Positions 39,755 to 50,396 of a DNA stretch of 64,000 bases are shown here, in pieces. The notes below the pieces were generated by a model. It was not told where the DNA came from. It ran no database searches and saw only the letters and a program-made list of their open reading frames with translations. Positions within the stretch are counted from its first letter, which is position 1. Each line of letters starts with the position of its first letter. Origin of the DNA: Myxocyprinus asiaticus (Eukaryota > Chordata > Actinopteri > Cypriniformes > Catostomidae); contig NC_059372.1 of NCBI RefSeq assembly GCF_019703515.2, positions 24,216,931 through 24,280,930 of the forward strand. The letters run 5' to 3'. The position numbers were made by a program, and so were the translations under genes.

Positions 39755-40215
39755 AAATTCACACAAAATAATAATTTCATTATTTCCTCACCCTCATGCT
39801 ATCCCAGATGTGTGTAACTTTCTTCTGCTGAACACAAATTAAGATTTTTAGAAGAATATTTCAGCTCTGTAGGTCCATACAATGCAAGCGAATGGTAATC
39901 AAAACTTTGGAGCTCCAAAAAGGAGATAAAGTCAGCATAAAAGTAATCCATATGACTCCAATGGTTTAATCAATGTCTTCTTAAGTGATCTAATCTTTTT
40001 GGGGTGAGAACAGACCAAAATATAATAACATTTTCACTGTACATATTGCCATTGCAGTCTATAGGCACAATCATGATTTCAAGCTCGATTACACTTCCTA
40101 GTGCTTGAAGCATGCACAGAGCACTAGATGGCGCTATAGGAAGTGTAATTGAGCTTGAAATCATGATCACCAAGGAGATGCTGTCAAGATGTAAAGAGAA
40201 AAAGGAGTTACATTT
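39755..40215 (+). repeat. TTCACCCAAAAATG-family MITE, one arm, with internal hairpin
   Basis: The left arm has TCATTATTTCCTCACCCTC, ATCCCAGATGTGTG and CTCTGTAGGTCCATACAATGC, as in 50938-51692. Inside, 40072-40168 is a separate palindrome: ATGATTTCAAGCTCGATTAC is inverted in GTAATTGAGCTTGAAATCAT. The terminal right arm is missing. Confidence 0.6.
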
Positions 40216-40631
40216 TAACCCTTTAAGCCAAAATGAACTTCACTACAACTATATTAAAACAATATCGAGAATCTATTTCAAGTGGTGGTAGACTCCATCT
40301 CTTTATCCAACCAGGTCTCATAAAATCACATTACAATACCTACATTATTGCAAAATTATTTTTACTTGCTTCATAGTACGTTTTGTGGTGGTTTTCTGGT
40401 GAAATAAACACTAGACGAGCTACAAAAACAGTTTTATTCCCTTTCACACAAATCACGACTAAAATGGCTGATTATCAGTTCATAAACTGAGCTCATTACT
40501 TTTCGCCCTGTTCCTCACACAACGCTAACTTATGAAATCTAAACACATTTACTATAACATAATGACTACATTTTAACATTTGCATTACATAACCAACTAC
40601 ATTTTGAAGCTTGTTCGAGTATTAACAAATT

Positions 40632-40690
40632 GTGCTGTAGCTCAACTAATAGTGTTGCACTTGTGATGTAAAGGACCAGGGTACGATCTC
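40632..40690 (+). repeat. tRNA-derived SINE head, diverged
   Basis: GTAGCTCAACTAATAG resembles a pol III A box and GGGTACGATCTC a degraded B box (GGTTCGANTCC), about 35 bp apart. This is the layout of tRNA-related fish SINEs. The CACTTTGGATAAAAGCG tail is not seen behind it. Confidence 0.4.
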
Positions 40691-40904
40691 TGAAGAGCAA
40701 GTGAGTCGGAAAAATAATGTGGTTGCTTCAGCAATTGCGCTGTTCATCTCACATTTGCTTTTATGACAGGTTTATGGTATAGGGTAGGGTGGTAGATTTT
40801 GTTGATTTAAAACTCGATAGAGCATTAAACTTAAAAACCTCATCTATTTAGCAGGACATTTAACTTGCTTTTAGCAGCACACAGTGGACATTTCAGCTTG
40901 GAAT

Positions 40905-41625
40905 TGCTGCAATATGCAAGTGTATCTGTCTGCATCCCACAAGACTACAAGAAACACCCACTTCACGACACGCCCACTATATGTAATGCCCCCTTGGATC
41001 ATAAAGAGATTATACTGGCTACAAGAACTTTTAAAAGCCTATGCAATCGCTGTACGATTCACATTCTCTTAACTCTTTAAATATGACAAAGAATAACTTT
41101 TAAATTATGCCACAATTATTAAATCGAAGATATAAATGGTAAACTGAACTTACTTGTTTAATGTGAAATTTAAAAGTACTCTTTACTGTATTCCTGAAGG
41201 TGTTTGTAATATATCTGCTTGTACAATAATAATTATAAAAAAACATATATAAATGGTAAAATAATTTCTTTGTTCTGTGTTCTCCAGGTTAGCTCACAAG
41301 CTAATCGGTTAGCATTATAGCTTAGTATCCTGCAAGCTTCTTCTCCTCTTAATTTTCATCACATTTATACTCACTTTCGCCACCTAGTGATATGGCGGAT
41401 TTGACAAACTTTTAATTTTTGAAATCATTGTGGTTATGGTTAGCTTTAGCGTTATGGATAAACTCCAAATAAACACAACAAACACAGTGTATGAATGTGG
41501 CATCCAACTTTTCCAGGAGTTCAGGATTTCGCTTGTTATTTGGAGGGGGCGTAACTTGTAGTGGTGGTGTCTTGTAGCAGTCTTGCAGGACGCAGACAGA
41601 CCCCTCTTGAGATATGTGCAATGAA
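40905..41625. repeat. Imperfect inverted repeat pair (possible transposon arms)
   Basis: TGTCTGCATCCCACAAGACT at about 40927 matches, inverted, the block at about 41565-41600 (GTCTGCGTCCTGCAAGACT on the minus strand), followed by related CACCCAC and CGCCC stretches. It is likely a diverged non-autonomous element; the ends are undefined. Confidence 0.4.
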
Positions 41626-41997
41626 CCATAAAATATAATTTTTCAAAATTGTCCCCACAGTCACGTAAAATATTTGAGAGTGATGGAAAGAAAATTTCTT
41701 GCACAAACTACAGAAAAAAATTATGATAGCACAGACATAACATGAAGTTTGACCCATATAGTTGACCCAGAGCATGAAATATAATTATTCCTGCACTGAA
41801 ATGTTGATTGTTGAAATACAGCTATGGTGCTTTTTTAATTTTTTTATTTTTTAGCCAGATCTGATCGTTTTTCTCTGCAAGAAATCTTCTGGAGTGATGT
41901 TACTCTTAAATAAAGACAAAACAGCTATTACAGTGCTGTAATAAACAAAAATTATTACAAATAATATAAATAACAAGGATTTCCAAATCTGATATCG

Positions 41998-42029
<32 letters not shown>
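41998..42029. repeat. Poly-A run
   Basis: About 32 consecutive A. It may be a retroposon tail, but no adjoining element was recognised. Confidence 0.85.
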
Positions 42030-42030
<1 letters not shown>

Positions 42031-43233
42031 ATCAGTATTAGCGTATGAGAAATGGTTTGGTCTCTGTATTGTACCTGAAAAAAAGCTCTTTTTGCGCAAG
42101 GAGGTGAAATGTCCTTTATGAGAAACTCTATGAAATTGAATTATAGCACAGTGTTAGGACATTATACAGCCTGCTAGATTAGCCACTCACCAATGGATGT
42201 ACTCACAAGGGTTTCAGGTGACAGCACAGAGTAGACCAAAACTGAGGCTGAAAGGGAGGTGAAGAAAAAGCCTGATGGAGGAGTGAAAAGTAACAGCCAG
42301 TAAACAGTCTCTGGCTGCCTCTAACCAACTCCTTCTTGGTTCTGGTCAAGCCTGCTAGGGTAGTAAGTGTCCTGATGGAGGCATGGTAACATGATTGTGG
42401 TCCAGGTCCATGTTGCTGACACTCCTGCAGCCTGACTGGTGTCGTCCTCGTCTTCTTCATCATCAGCAGTAACAGCATAAACCAGAGCTCGCCTTGTCTC
42501 TCTAAGAGGGTGTTTCTTATGGAAATGCTGTTTGAATATATATGGAATGGGATGTTGATAATCAGGTCACTGACACTTCATTAGCATGACCAACTATATA
42601 TGTAAGGAATAATTGACGACGGACCGTTGAATTATTGATATATAATGCACACCCGAGATGGTAATGTGGACAGAGTCAATTATTATGCTTATACCATGGT
42701 TACCACACCTTAAGACATCGTTCAGAGTTTTATCTCAAGACATTATCTGGTTTTCGTCCCTAAAACGCTTGTGTGTGGAACTACTTTCTTACGCCACAGA
42801 ATCAGAGTCTTGCTTTGATACAGCCCAAGCCTTCCTTGCTAGTTTGAAAAAAATCACTTCAGAACTAGCAACGGAGGATAGCGAGGCTTGCGTTGCTTTA
42901 CTGGATCACTTACTGATGTGAAAAGTTAGGGCATTTGTGCATGTGTGTGTGAGTGTGTTTGTGAGTTTGTTTTTGAGAGATCGAAAGAGAGAAGCTCAGA
43001 AACTGAGAGAGAGATCGCCTGTGGGATTACCTTTATTTGTTGCAGCTCTCGTCAGACGTAACATAGATTCAAAATCACCAAGATGTAAGTTTAAGTACTT
43101 CTCAGCTGCAGCAAGTGTCGCCATATTTCCGATGTAAACCTTAACAACTGTTTTCAACCCCACTCAGTGAGATGCAGGTGTGTGCTGACCTGATGGCTCG
43201 AGAGTGTTTCAGATAATATAGAAACGGTTGTAT

Positions 43234-43241
43234 TGATCAAG
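43234..43241. repeat. hAT target-site duplication, left
   Basis: TGATCAAG, identical to 44996-45003. Confidence 0.85.
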
Positions 43242-43626
43242 CAGTGGCAGGCCGTGCATTTAAAGTCTAGGCCTTCAGTGTGATTCATGCTGTTAAGAAA
43301 ACACAGTTTTACAATGAATAAGACACCCTATGCCATTGGGCATCATACATTATGTTGCAGCTAACTAATAATACCAACTGACATTTTAAAAACACGTCCA
43401 TGCACGAAAGCCAGAACTTGAAACAACACTTAATGCTCAAGCAAGCCTAATGTTAACTGCAGCATGACTGTTTGTGAAATTAACGTCTCCCGAACAGACA
43501 TTCAAAATCATAATTTTCATATGAATCTACCAAGGAGGTCTATAATACCTGGAAAAATCTATCTAATAATATTTGCGATTTAAATGTTGCTTGCAATAAA
43601 TTTCATTTCGTCAGGGTACACGGTTA

Positions 43627-44150
43627 TGCTGCGTTCCATTCAAGTTGGATGTGGGATATTCCTACTTGATATCTCCGACCATAAATGCATTCCATTCCCC
43701 GATATTCGGAACTGCAATGCTCCTGTTAGCTTAGCAGGGGTTTTACTCAAATTAGAGATGTCTCCTAGCAACCCAACTGATAAACAATGCTGCAGCACTA
43801 GCATTTGTGCTTCAGGTGTACGATTTTCAAAAGAGATTATAATTTACCATGTTTTATACACCTGTTTCTGCAGGTGTTTGTTAAACAAGCTTTAATATCA
43901 TGTAATGTGGAAACAAACTCATTTATCGATATTACTTAATAAAGTGAATGTTTATCACTTACTTTGTATATCTCCCTGAGTGTCGACATGTTTGTGTGAC
44001 ATCATGCACCTGCATCTCGGCGAAATCGGTGTTGAGAATTTCTGCATGAGCCTACAAGTTGTAATTCTGACTTAAAGATGCATTCCATTGCATTTTTCCT
44101 AGTAGGAAGTTGTAAAATCCGACTTTCCGAGTTGAATGGAATGCAGCACT
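43627..44150. mobile_element. MITE with TGCTGCGTTCCATT ends
   Basis: TATGCTGCGTTCCATTCAAG at the left and GTTGAATGGAATGCAGCA at the right are inverted copies. The inner sequence has GGAAGT and CCGACTTTCCGAG-like motifs typical of a widespread fish MITE. It is nested in the hAT-type element. Confidence 0.65.
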
Positions 44151-44404
44151 ACTTTTTAAAACTTGATTCGACACTGAATGCTCCAGCAGCCTAATTTACA
44201 CTTAGAAAACTCCTGATGTTGCTATAACAATGCAAAAAGCACTTACCAATTTGCTTGAAGTGAAAATCAGTCCTCCTTTCCTGTTGAATAAATTAAGCAT
44301 TCACACAGTCATGCAGAACATCTCCTGTTTTTAAATCCATAAGGATCTCTTTCTCAATGGCGATAGAGGCAGTGACAGTCGACTCCTCAGCAAGATCTCA
44401 CGCT

Positions 44405-44490
44405 CTTCGCAGGGATGGGCGGATCGATACTAAAGTATCGATACTTCTGATACTGATGTGGTATCAAGAATATCGATCCCACTATGTAAC
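44405..44490. repeat. TATCGATACT palindromic repeat
   Basis: GGGATGGGCGGATCGATACTAAAGTATCGATACTTCTGATAC is a familiar fish repeat end with an internal palindrome AGTATCGATACT. Only a short copy is visible. Confidence 0.5.
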
Positions 44491-44597
44491 ACAAAATGGC
44501 ATGTCTTTTCATTCATATAAAGTCAGAAAAAAACAACATATGAATCCAAATTAACATGTATTTATACTAAAGTAATACAAAAATGACTACAAAAGAT

Positions 44598-44820
44598 TTA
44601 GAAGTGAGTAGTTTTTCGAGATTTATGATTATATTGTAAATCACTTTCACGAATCAGCCCCCAAATGTAGTCTCCCATGTTCTCATTATAATGTCCACGG
44701 TAGCGGCGTTCAAAGTCCAGTATATCCTGATGGAAGCGCTCGCCTTGCTCCTCCGAGTACGCGCCCACGTTCTCCTCGAATTTATCGAGATGAGCAAAAG
44801 TGCTGTCACACTTTGCTTGG
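44598..44820 (-). pseudogene. C-terminal fragment of a TE-associated protein (SEEQGERFHQD family)
   Basis: The minus strand encodes, without interruption, CDSTFAHLDKFEENVGAYSE, then EQGERFHQDILDFERRYRGH, YNENMGDYIWGLIRESD, and a stop at 44600-44598. I know the motif SEEQGERFHQD...ERRYxGxxNxNMxxDYxW from a repetitive, apparently transposon-borne protein family in arthropods and vertebrates whose function is uncharacterised. There is no start codon, so it is a truncated 3' end. No frameshift lies within about 70 codons, and CpG content is higher than nearby, suggesting a fairly recent arrival. Confidence 0.6.
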
Positions 44821-45555
44821 AATAATCAAGGAATAAATTCTGACTGGATAAACTTTTTGTTTTTCTCTATTTGTTTGTAGATTAATTAAGAGTGGAAAGT
44901 GATTAAAAATACATATGCAAAAAGGTGATTGAGAATGAAATTTGGCATGTTAGGCCAGCAGAGAAGGCTTTGCTGGCCCTGAGAATTCGCCACTGTGATC
45001 AAGTGTATCTACCTTTGATACAGCCCAAGCCTTCATTGCTAGCTTGAAAACGTGTGGCTGTTTTTATTTGCACCTCAGCTGAACTCACATTCTCCAGTTA
45101 GCTTGTGCTCTCGTTAACTTGAAAGACAATTCTTCTTGTTTTGAGTGCTCTCGCTGATAATGACGCCACTTCTAGAAATGCCCCCTTTTTAAACTCTACA
45201 ATTTCTTGATATTATGTTTTTACATGGTACTTTTGGATAGAGGATCTTAATTTAATGTTTATTTATTTGTCTGTGGCCATATTCGGTTGTGCCCATTTTC
45301 TTTTTTGATTCTGTATTAGAATCCAGGGGCATTAAATACAAAAAAAAGTCACAATTCACATTATAAGCTTCTGAAGGTACTCTACAAGCACTTTGTCATA
45401 GACATCACAAACAAAACAACTTTAAACAAACACCTGATTCTGGAGTTTGCAGCTTGGCTGCAATGTCATTGAACATCAGTAAGAAGGGTGAAAGAAAATA
45501 GTGGCAACACTTTACAAAAAGATTCCAATTGTTTACATTAGTTAATGCATTAGGT

Positions 45556-45750
45556 AGAATGGTATAAATATATATTTAAGCAATATCACGAGCAAGATTG
45601 CGATATGGCCCTACATCAGCCCTGCTGTGATTACCTACAGCACTTGGCCTGTGGCCTCGTGCCTGTGGATGAATCACAGCAATGCTGATGTAGGGCCATA
45701 TCACACTCTTGCTCATGTGATATTGCTCAAATATATATTTATACCATTCT
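45556..45750. mobile_element. Foldback MITE with near-perfect 75-85 bp arms
   Basis: AGAATGGTATAAATATATAT at 45556 is inverted at 45731-45750. The arms continue through CAATATCACGAGCAAGA / TCTTGCTCATGTGATATTG, ATATGGCCCTACATCAGC and CTGTGATT. The short loop carries CACTTGGCCTGTGGCCTCGTG. The transcribed strand would fold into a long hairpin. Confidence 0.8.
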
Positions 45751-45833
45751 GATTGGTTGACGGACGTTCTAAGGTGTGCAATTATTTTTCAAGTAAACGC
45801 ACGGCAATGAAGTAGTTCCAGCGTCCTTGGGCT

Positions 45834-45872
45834 CCCTCTCTTTCTTTCTCTCTCTCTCCTTCGCACTCGTCT

Positions 45873-45906
<34 letters not shown>
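45834..45906. repeat. (TC)n and (CA)n microsatellites
   Basis: A CT-rich run at 45834-45861 is followed by about 14 CA units at 45878-45906. Confidence 0.9.
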
Positions 45907-45908
<2 letters not shown>

Positions 45909-46084
45909 ATACATGCTACCACAGCAAAATAACCATATAAACAAAGACTTTGGTTAAAGGAAATCTGTTAAGAATGTAAAAAAAATGTCTATAATATCTT
46001 ACATTTATTTCAATTTCAGTTGAAAAACTCCCTTGTCTCCCCTGTAAAGAAATTTGGTAGTATAAATGTACACGGGATGGGTTA

Positions 46085-48120
46085 AAGTGCCCGCGTACCT
46101 CCACCATTATATGTAGGAAACAGTATGTGTGAGCTAGGAATTAATTTAAACTGTCCTTATTCTACATTATTATGTATGGAAATTTCTAATGGATTTAGTC
46201 GTGTTCGACAACCATTATAAGAAAGATAAATGACAAATAACTAGATTATTTGTCTGAATAAAATTCTCCACCATTAAAATCGTAATACAACGTCTCGTTG
46301 TATCCGTTCACAATTTCTATTGTAAGGAATTAACTTAAATGATTATGATTAATTCACTTATTGGAGTAATATTATTCTCATGGCTTATTGAAAATAATAT
46401 TACACATATATTAGGTATAGCTTTGAAGCTAAATCTGTTAAAAACGGATGAGATTATTTATCAAAATATACCACAGTCAAAATATCTTTGAATACAGACA
46501 AACCTTATTGCTATTCTAAACATAAAACTAATCTAACACATACAACATGAAACAGGTTGGTGAGTAGTGACAGAATGTGAAATGAGTGATCAACACAGAG
46601 AAAATGAACTTTATGGAGTCTGTTGACAATGCCTTAAGAACCATTTATCCTTCTTTGTGTCTACATTGATTTGCAATCGGATTACCCAAAGTATTTAACT
46701 AATACACCAGCACTTTGAGCAAAAGTCTGGAGATGTACTTGCATTTTGTTGCGTTTTCTTGCGTTGCGTTTCCTTGTATTGCTTGGTTCTTTGGCGTTTG
46801 AAGAAAGTTCGTTCCATCAATGTTTTGGACCTCTGTTAGAACGGGATATCTGTTGTGTCGATGAATGACTACCGTTGGGTGTGTGAACTGTAAAGCAGAG
46901 AGTGAGAGGCTTCCTCGGGACTTTGAGTCCCGAGTTTTCCTTAGACTCTACATGGCACGGAGGCTGCGGAGCTGAAGAGCTGCAGTGAAGAGCAAGAGAC
47001 AGGACTAAGAGAACGTTCCAAGAGACGAGTTCAAGAGAGCAGTTCTAAGAGAGAAGAAGAGAGTTTTTCCTTGGTAGGGAGGTTTTGAACTGAAATTGGC
47101 CACACCCCAAAGGTGTCCTGAGCCAATCAGAAGTGACTTTTCAGAGTCACATGGTCGACTGGTCTGTCCTTTTCAAAGTTGATTTACAATCCTTTGTGTG
47201 AAGAATCCTTACATTCTTCCTGCTCAAAATAGTGAATGTTTAACCATTAAGTTTTATATCTTGAAAACAGTGCAAGAGACATGACATTCGTTGTCATCAA
47301 CATTCTCTACGTAAACAAGCAAGCATTTACATACTAAATGTGACATGCTTTCATGAATATTACACGTGTAAGTAACAAAACATGAAAATCCTTGGTTACA
47401 AATCATACTGGTTAATTAATTGGTTTTACAACATGGATAATACATTACACATAATGAGAAACCTGATTGTCGGGATATATTATCAAGTTAAGCCTTGAAT
47501 AGTTACCATTCTTAGTAGAATGAGATGAATCATACAAGATTAAAGATTATAATCATCGATTTGTTAGTTAGAAGTGATTACAAATCACTACACATATTAA
47601 TAGGTACATCAGGCTATAATCATTAATTTGTCTGTTATAAAAGTAATCACAGGTCAAAGTAATTTTCAGAATTATCTAGCAAGGCTAGGTATTGTGTACA
47701 TTGTGGGTTTAAATGCATTCTGTACATTTTAGAGGGTTAACTCAGCGAAGTACAACGTTCATGGATTCCTTTTTAGCTGCTGTTTGCAGGATAATAATCA
47801 CGATGTCTCGTGATCTGATGAGTCTAAGTGTAGCAAATTGGTTTATATTAAAGGACAAAACAGAATGTGTTCTGAGTGTTTCTCGGGAATTCCAGGGAGT
47901 GTGTTCTCTGTCTTTTATTGCCCGTAACCTTTGCACTTAGGGCCTCTTTGCAGAGAAGTTCTCAAGTCATGTGCGATCTGGACAAGTCTCTTTTGTTAGT
48001 TTTATTGGCCAGATGTGAGCATCAGCTAGGCTTCTTGACACCTTAGTCAACAGAATCTTTTAATTTATGATGCTGAGGAATTCCAGGATTAAAAGGTTGG
48101 GTTTTCTAGATTGAAGTCAT
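46085..48120 (-). other. Possible long LTR with PBS-like site, unclassified
   Basis: On the minus strand, TTCCTACATATAA is followed by TGGTGGAGGTACGCGGGC (46106-46085), the arrangement of an LTR end (CA) and a primer-binding site starting TGG. Upstream there is about 2 kb of noncoding DNA with GCAATAAAAG (near 47921) that could be the U3-R part. No gag or pol follows and no second LTR is seen, so this could be a truncated retroelement or coincidence. Confidence 0.25.
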
Positions 48121-48149
48121 ATTGCCAGCAATTCTTCTGCCTCTAATAT

Positions 48150-48205
48150 CCTACACCCCCGCACTTACACACGCTCACACACATACAGTACATACCCACG
48201 CGCAT

Positions 48206-48256
<51 letters not shown>
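48150..48256. repeat. (CA)n microsatellite, compound
   Basis: Imperfect CA units (CACACGCTCACACACATACAG), then about 24 perfect CA units from 48208. Confidence 0.95.
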
Positions 48257-48258
<2 letters not shown>

Positions 48259-48284
48259 CAGCGCATCCTCCGTTGCTAGTTCTA

Positions 48285-49090
48285 ACATGACGTTTTTGAA
48301 CTAGCAATGAAGGCTTGAGCTGTATCAAAGCTAGATACACTTGATCAATACAACAGTTTTTATATTATCTGAAATATCTGTGGGAAGCACCCTTGTGCTC
48401 CCCCTCTCTTAAGCTCTATCACACTCAGGTGGACACACATACATATACGCATTACACACACACTTACTCGAGAGCGAGAAATAGAGCCATCATGTCAGTC
48501 ACCAGCATCTCAGTAGGGTTGAAAACAGCTGTTAAGGTTTACATCGGAAATATGGTGACACTCGCTGCTGCTGAGAATTGCTTAAACTTACATCTTGGTG
48601 ATTTTGAATTGATGTTACTTCTGACGAGAGCTGCAACAAATAAAGTTAATCCTACAGGCAATCTCTCTCAGTTTCTGAGCTTCTCTCTTTCAATCCCTCA
48701 AAAATAAACTCACACACAAACTCTCTCACACACACACAAATGCACTACCTCCTCACTCCAGTAAGTGCTCCAGTAAAGCAGCGCAAGCCTCGCTATCCTC
48801 CGTTGCTAGTTCTGAAGTGATTTTTCCGAACTAGCAACGAAGGCTTGAGCTGTATCAGAGCAAGACACAGAATCTGTGGCGGAAGAAAGTAGTTCCACTC
48901 ACAAAAGCGTTTTAGAGACGAAAACCAGAAAAGGCCTTGAGATAAAACCCTGAACGATGTCTTAAGTTGTGGTAACCATGGTATAAGTGGAATAATTGAC
49001 TCCGGCCCGGTGAATTACTGATAATTTGTCGTGGCCACATCAGGTGTGCATTATTTTTCAATAATTCAACGGGCCGTCATCAATTATTCC
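48285..49090 (-). mobile_element. Large dispersed repeat copy B (inverted partner of 42600-45060)
   Basis: It matches copy A in reverse: GAGCTGTATCAAAGCTAGATAC with the uninterrupted TTGATCAATAC site, TGTGGTAACCATGGTATAAG near 48966 and CAACGGGCCGTCATCAATTATTCC near 49067-49092. It contains extra CA-rich tracts. It ends about 150 bp beyond the putative rap1gap polyadenylation signal. Confidence 0.7.
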
Positions 49091-49246
49091 TTACATATAT
49101 AGTATATACTATACACAATACATATACAGTACTCTGCATTTGTCACATACACTGCATAAACTATGCTAAATTACATACCTTACCTAAATAAATGTATGGG
49201 CTGCCATTAAATTTAGTAAAAATTGCAGAATCTATGAATATTGTAA

Positions 49247-49252
49247 TTTATT
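49247..49252 (-). terminator. rap1gap: Candidate rap1gap polyadenylation signal
   Basis: The minus strand reads GACAATAAATTAC, an AATAAA hexamer about 280 nt after the proposed TAG stop. An alternative is that the 3' UTR is spliced at CAACAG|GTTAGT (about 49493) and ends elsewhere. Confidence 0.4.
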
Positions 49253-49532
49253 GTCAAAATAGTACAGACGCATCTTGAAATCACAGTTCGGCAATCAGAA
49301 TCATTGTTTTTTCAAACAACCCTACAACAAAGTTCCAGAATATGCATCATTATTCTTCTTATGCAAGGTTCAAATACTTACAAAACTTAAAACGATCAAA
49401 AGACTACATCTGAGATTAGATCTTTTTTTCTTTTTTTTTGGATGAATTGATGAAAAAAAAAATCAGATTGCACTGTGTTATGACATAACTAACCTGTTGG
49501 TGGATGTCCATGAGGCATTCAAGCAGGTGAGA

Positions 49533-49541
49533 CTAGCAGTT
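49533..49541 (-). CDS. rap1gap: rap1gap terminal coding exon (Asn-Cys-stop)
   Basis: After the acceptor CCTGTGCAG, the exon reads AAC TGC TAG, in phase with the preceding exon, which ends on a complete codon. The protein would end ...HKSSSNC. Human RAP1GAP, as I recall it, ends in Gly-Cys, so a short final exon with a C-terminal Cys is plausible. The coding part is only 9 nt; confidence rests on phase and the Cys ending. The 3' UTR would follow toward 49230. Confidence 0.5.
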   Translation of the reverse strand, partial: NC

Positions 49542-49773
49542 CTGCACAGGATACACAGAGGCACACACAGTAACAGAGTTACAACAGGCACAGAAAGAGC
49601 TAAAGAGCAGAAGCATACACACACTTGCCCAATAATTGCCTAAAGAAGATGCCATTTTCAATGTGCAAACTGCATGCAAAATGATATACATCCATAAATG
49701 CCAATACTAGCTATAACTTTATACAGAAGCAGATATTACTAAAATTGACCATCTTTGGACTTGACTAACTCAC

Positions 49774-49877
49774 AGATGAAGATTTGTGGTCATGCGGCCG
49801 CTCGAGCTTGATGCGGATGTCTGTACGGTTCTGATCTTGGCTCTTTCCCCCATCCGTTTGCTGATTTTTGGCAGGGG
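49774..49877 (-). CDS. rap1gap: rap1gap exon: C-terminal tail (RTDIRIKLERPHDH)
   Basis: The acceptor TTTTTCCAG at 49878 and donor TCATCT|GTGAGT at 49774 bound 104 nt: two bases complete a split Gly/Ala codon and 34 codons follow. The peptide includes KNQQTDGGKSQDQNRTDIRI and KLERPHDHKSSS, aligning with the EIKIQLE...-type end of vertebrate Rap1GAP. The tail is hydrophilic and probably disordered. A foldback transposon begins 65 bp upstream of its acceptor. Confidence 0.75.
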
Positions 49878-49942
49878 CTGGAAAAATATGATTAAATAAG
49901 AAAATTAAGAAGTTAGTACATGCCAAGACATACAAACTCATA

Positions 49943-50396
49943 GGAATAGTTCACCCAAAAATGAAAATTCTCTCATGATTGACACCTTTAAGCCATCCCA
50001 GATGTGTATGACTATCCTTCTTCAGCAGAACCGAAGTGAAGATTTTTATAAGCACATTTCAGCTCTTTTTGTCTATACAATACAAGATATTGGATTTTAA
50101 TTATCTATTTATTTTTTTATACAAACCTATCGATTTGCTTCAGAAGACATTCATTGGTCGACTGGAGTCATGTGGATTACTTTTATGCTGCCTAAATTTG
50201 CCTTGTGGAGCTTCAAATAGCCAGCAGTCTAATGGCATCCATTATCTTGCATTGTATGGACAAAAAGAGCTGAAATGTGCTTGTAAAAATCTTCACTTTG
50301 GTTCTGCTGAATAAGGAAAGTCATACACATCTGGGATGGCTTAAAGGTAAGTAAATCATGAGAGGATTTTCATTTTTGGGTGAACTAACCCTTTAA
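49943..50396. mobile_element. Complete foldback MITE in rap1gap intron
   Basis: GGAATAGTTCACCCAAAAATG at the left is inverted at the right as CATTTTTGGGTGAACTAACC. The arms run about 150 bp each with few mismatches (shared ATCCCAGATGTGTATGACT, AAGCACATTTCAGCTC), around a loop of about 145 bp. It fills well over half of the 758-bp intron between two rap1gap exons. Confidence 0.85.

Larger units (their letters stand above)
43242..44995. mobile_element. Non-autonomous hAT-type element with perfect 8-bp TSD
   Basis: The 1,754-bp insertion starts CAGTGGCAGGCCGTGCATT and ends GAATTCGCCACTG, flanked by TGATCAAG on both sides. The uninterrupted site occurs in the inverted partner repeat (reading TTGTATTGATCAAGTGTATC near 48355-48335). 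CAGTGGC termini and the TSD length fit hAT. It contains two further repeats and a protein fragment, but no hAT transposase. Confidence 0.85.
42600..45060 (+). mobile_element. Large dispersed repeat copy A, interrupted by a hAT insertion
   Basis: The sequence from AAGGAATAATTGACGACGG (about 42604) through TTATACCATGGTTACCACAC, TTTATCTCAAGACATTATCT and TTGATACAGCCCAAGCC to TTGTATTGATCAAG at 43241, resuming at 44996 to about 45055, is inverted at 48285-49090. The termini contain CGGACCGTTGAATTATTGAT, related to the inverted AATAATTCAACGGGCCGTCA, so the element end is itself palindromic. It has no coding sequence and its class is unknown. Confidence 0.7.

Noticed and set aside
40632..40690. Functional tRNA gene
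   Set aside because: A- and B-box-like words are present but no cloverleaf pairing is evident. A diverged SINE head explains it better.
42203..42478. 91-codon minus-strand ORF
   Set aside because: Low-complexity start, no domain, no splice sites in useful positions, and located beside repeats.
48122..48340. ORFs rich in His-Thr or Cys-Val
   Set aside because: They are translations of the CA microsatellite.
45556..49090. CRISPR-like or prokaryotic repeat array
   Set aside because: Repeats here are eukaryotic microsatellites and foldback elements. No regularly spaced identical repeats with unique spacers were found anywhere in the window.
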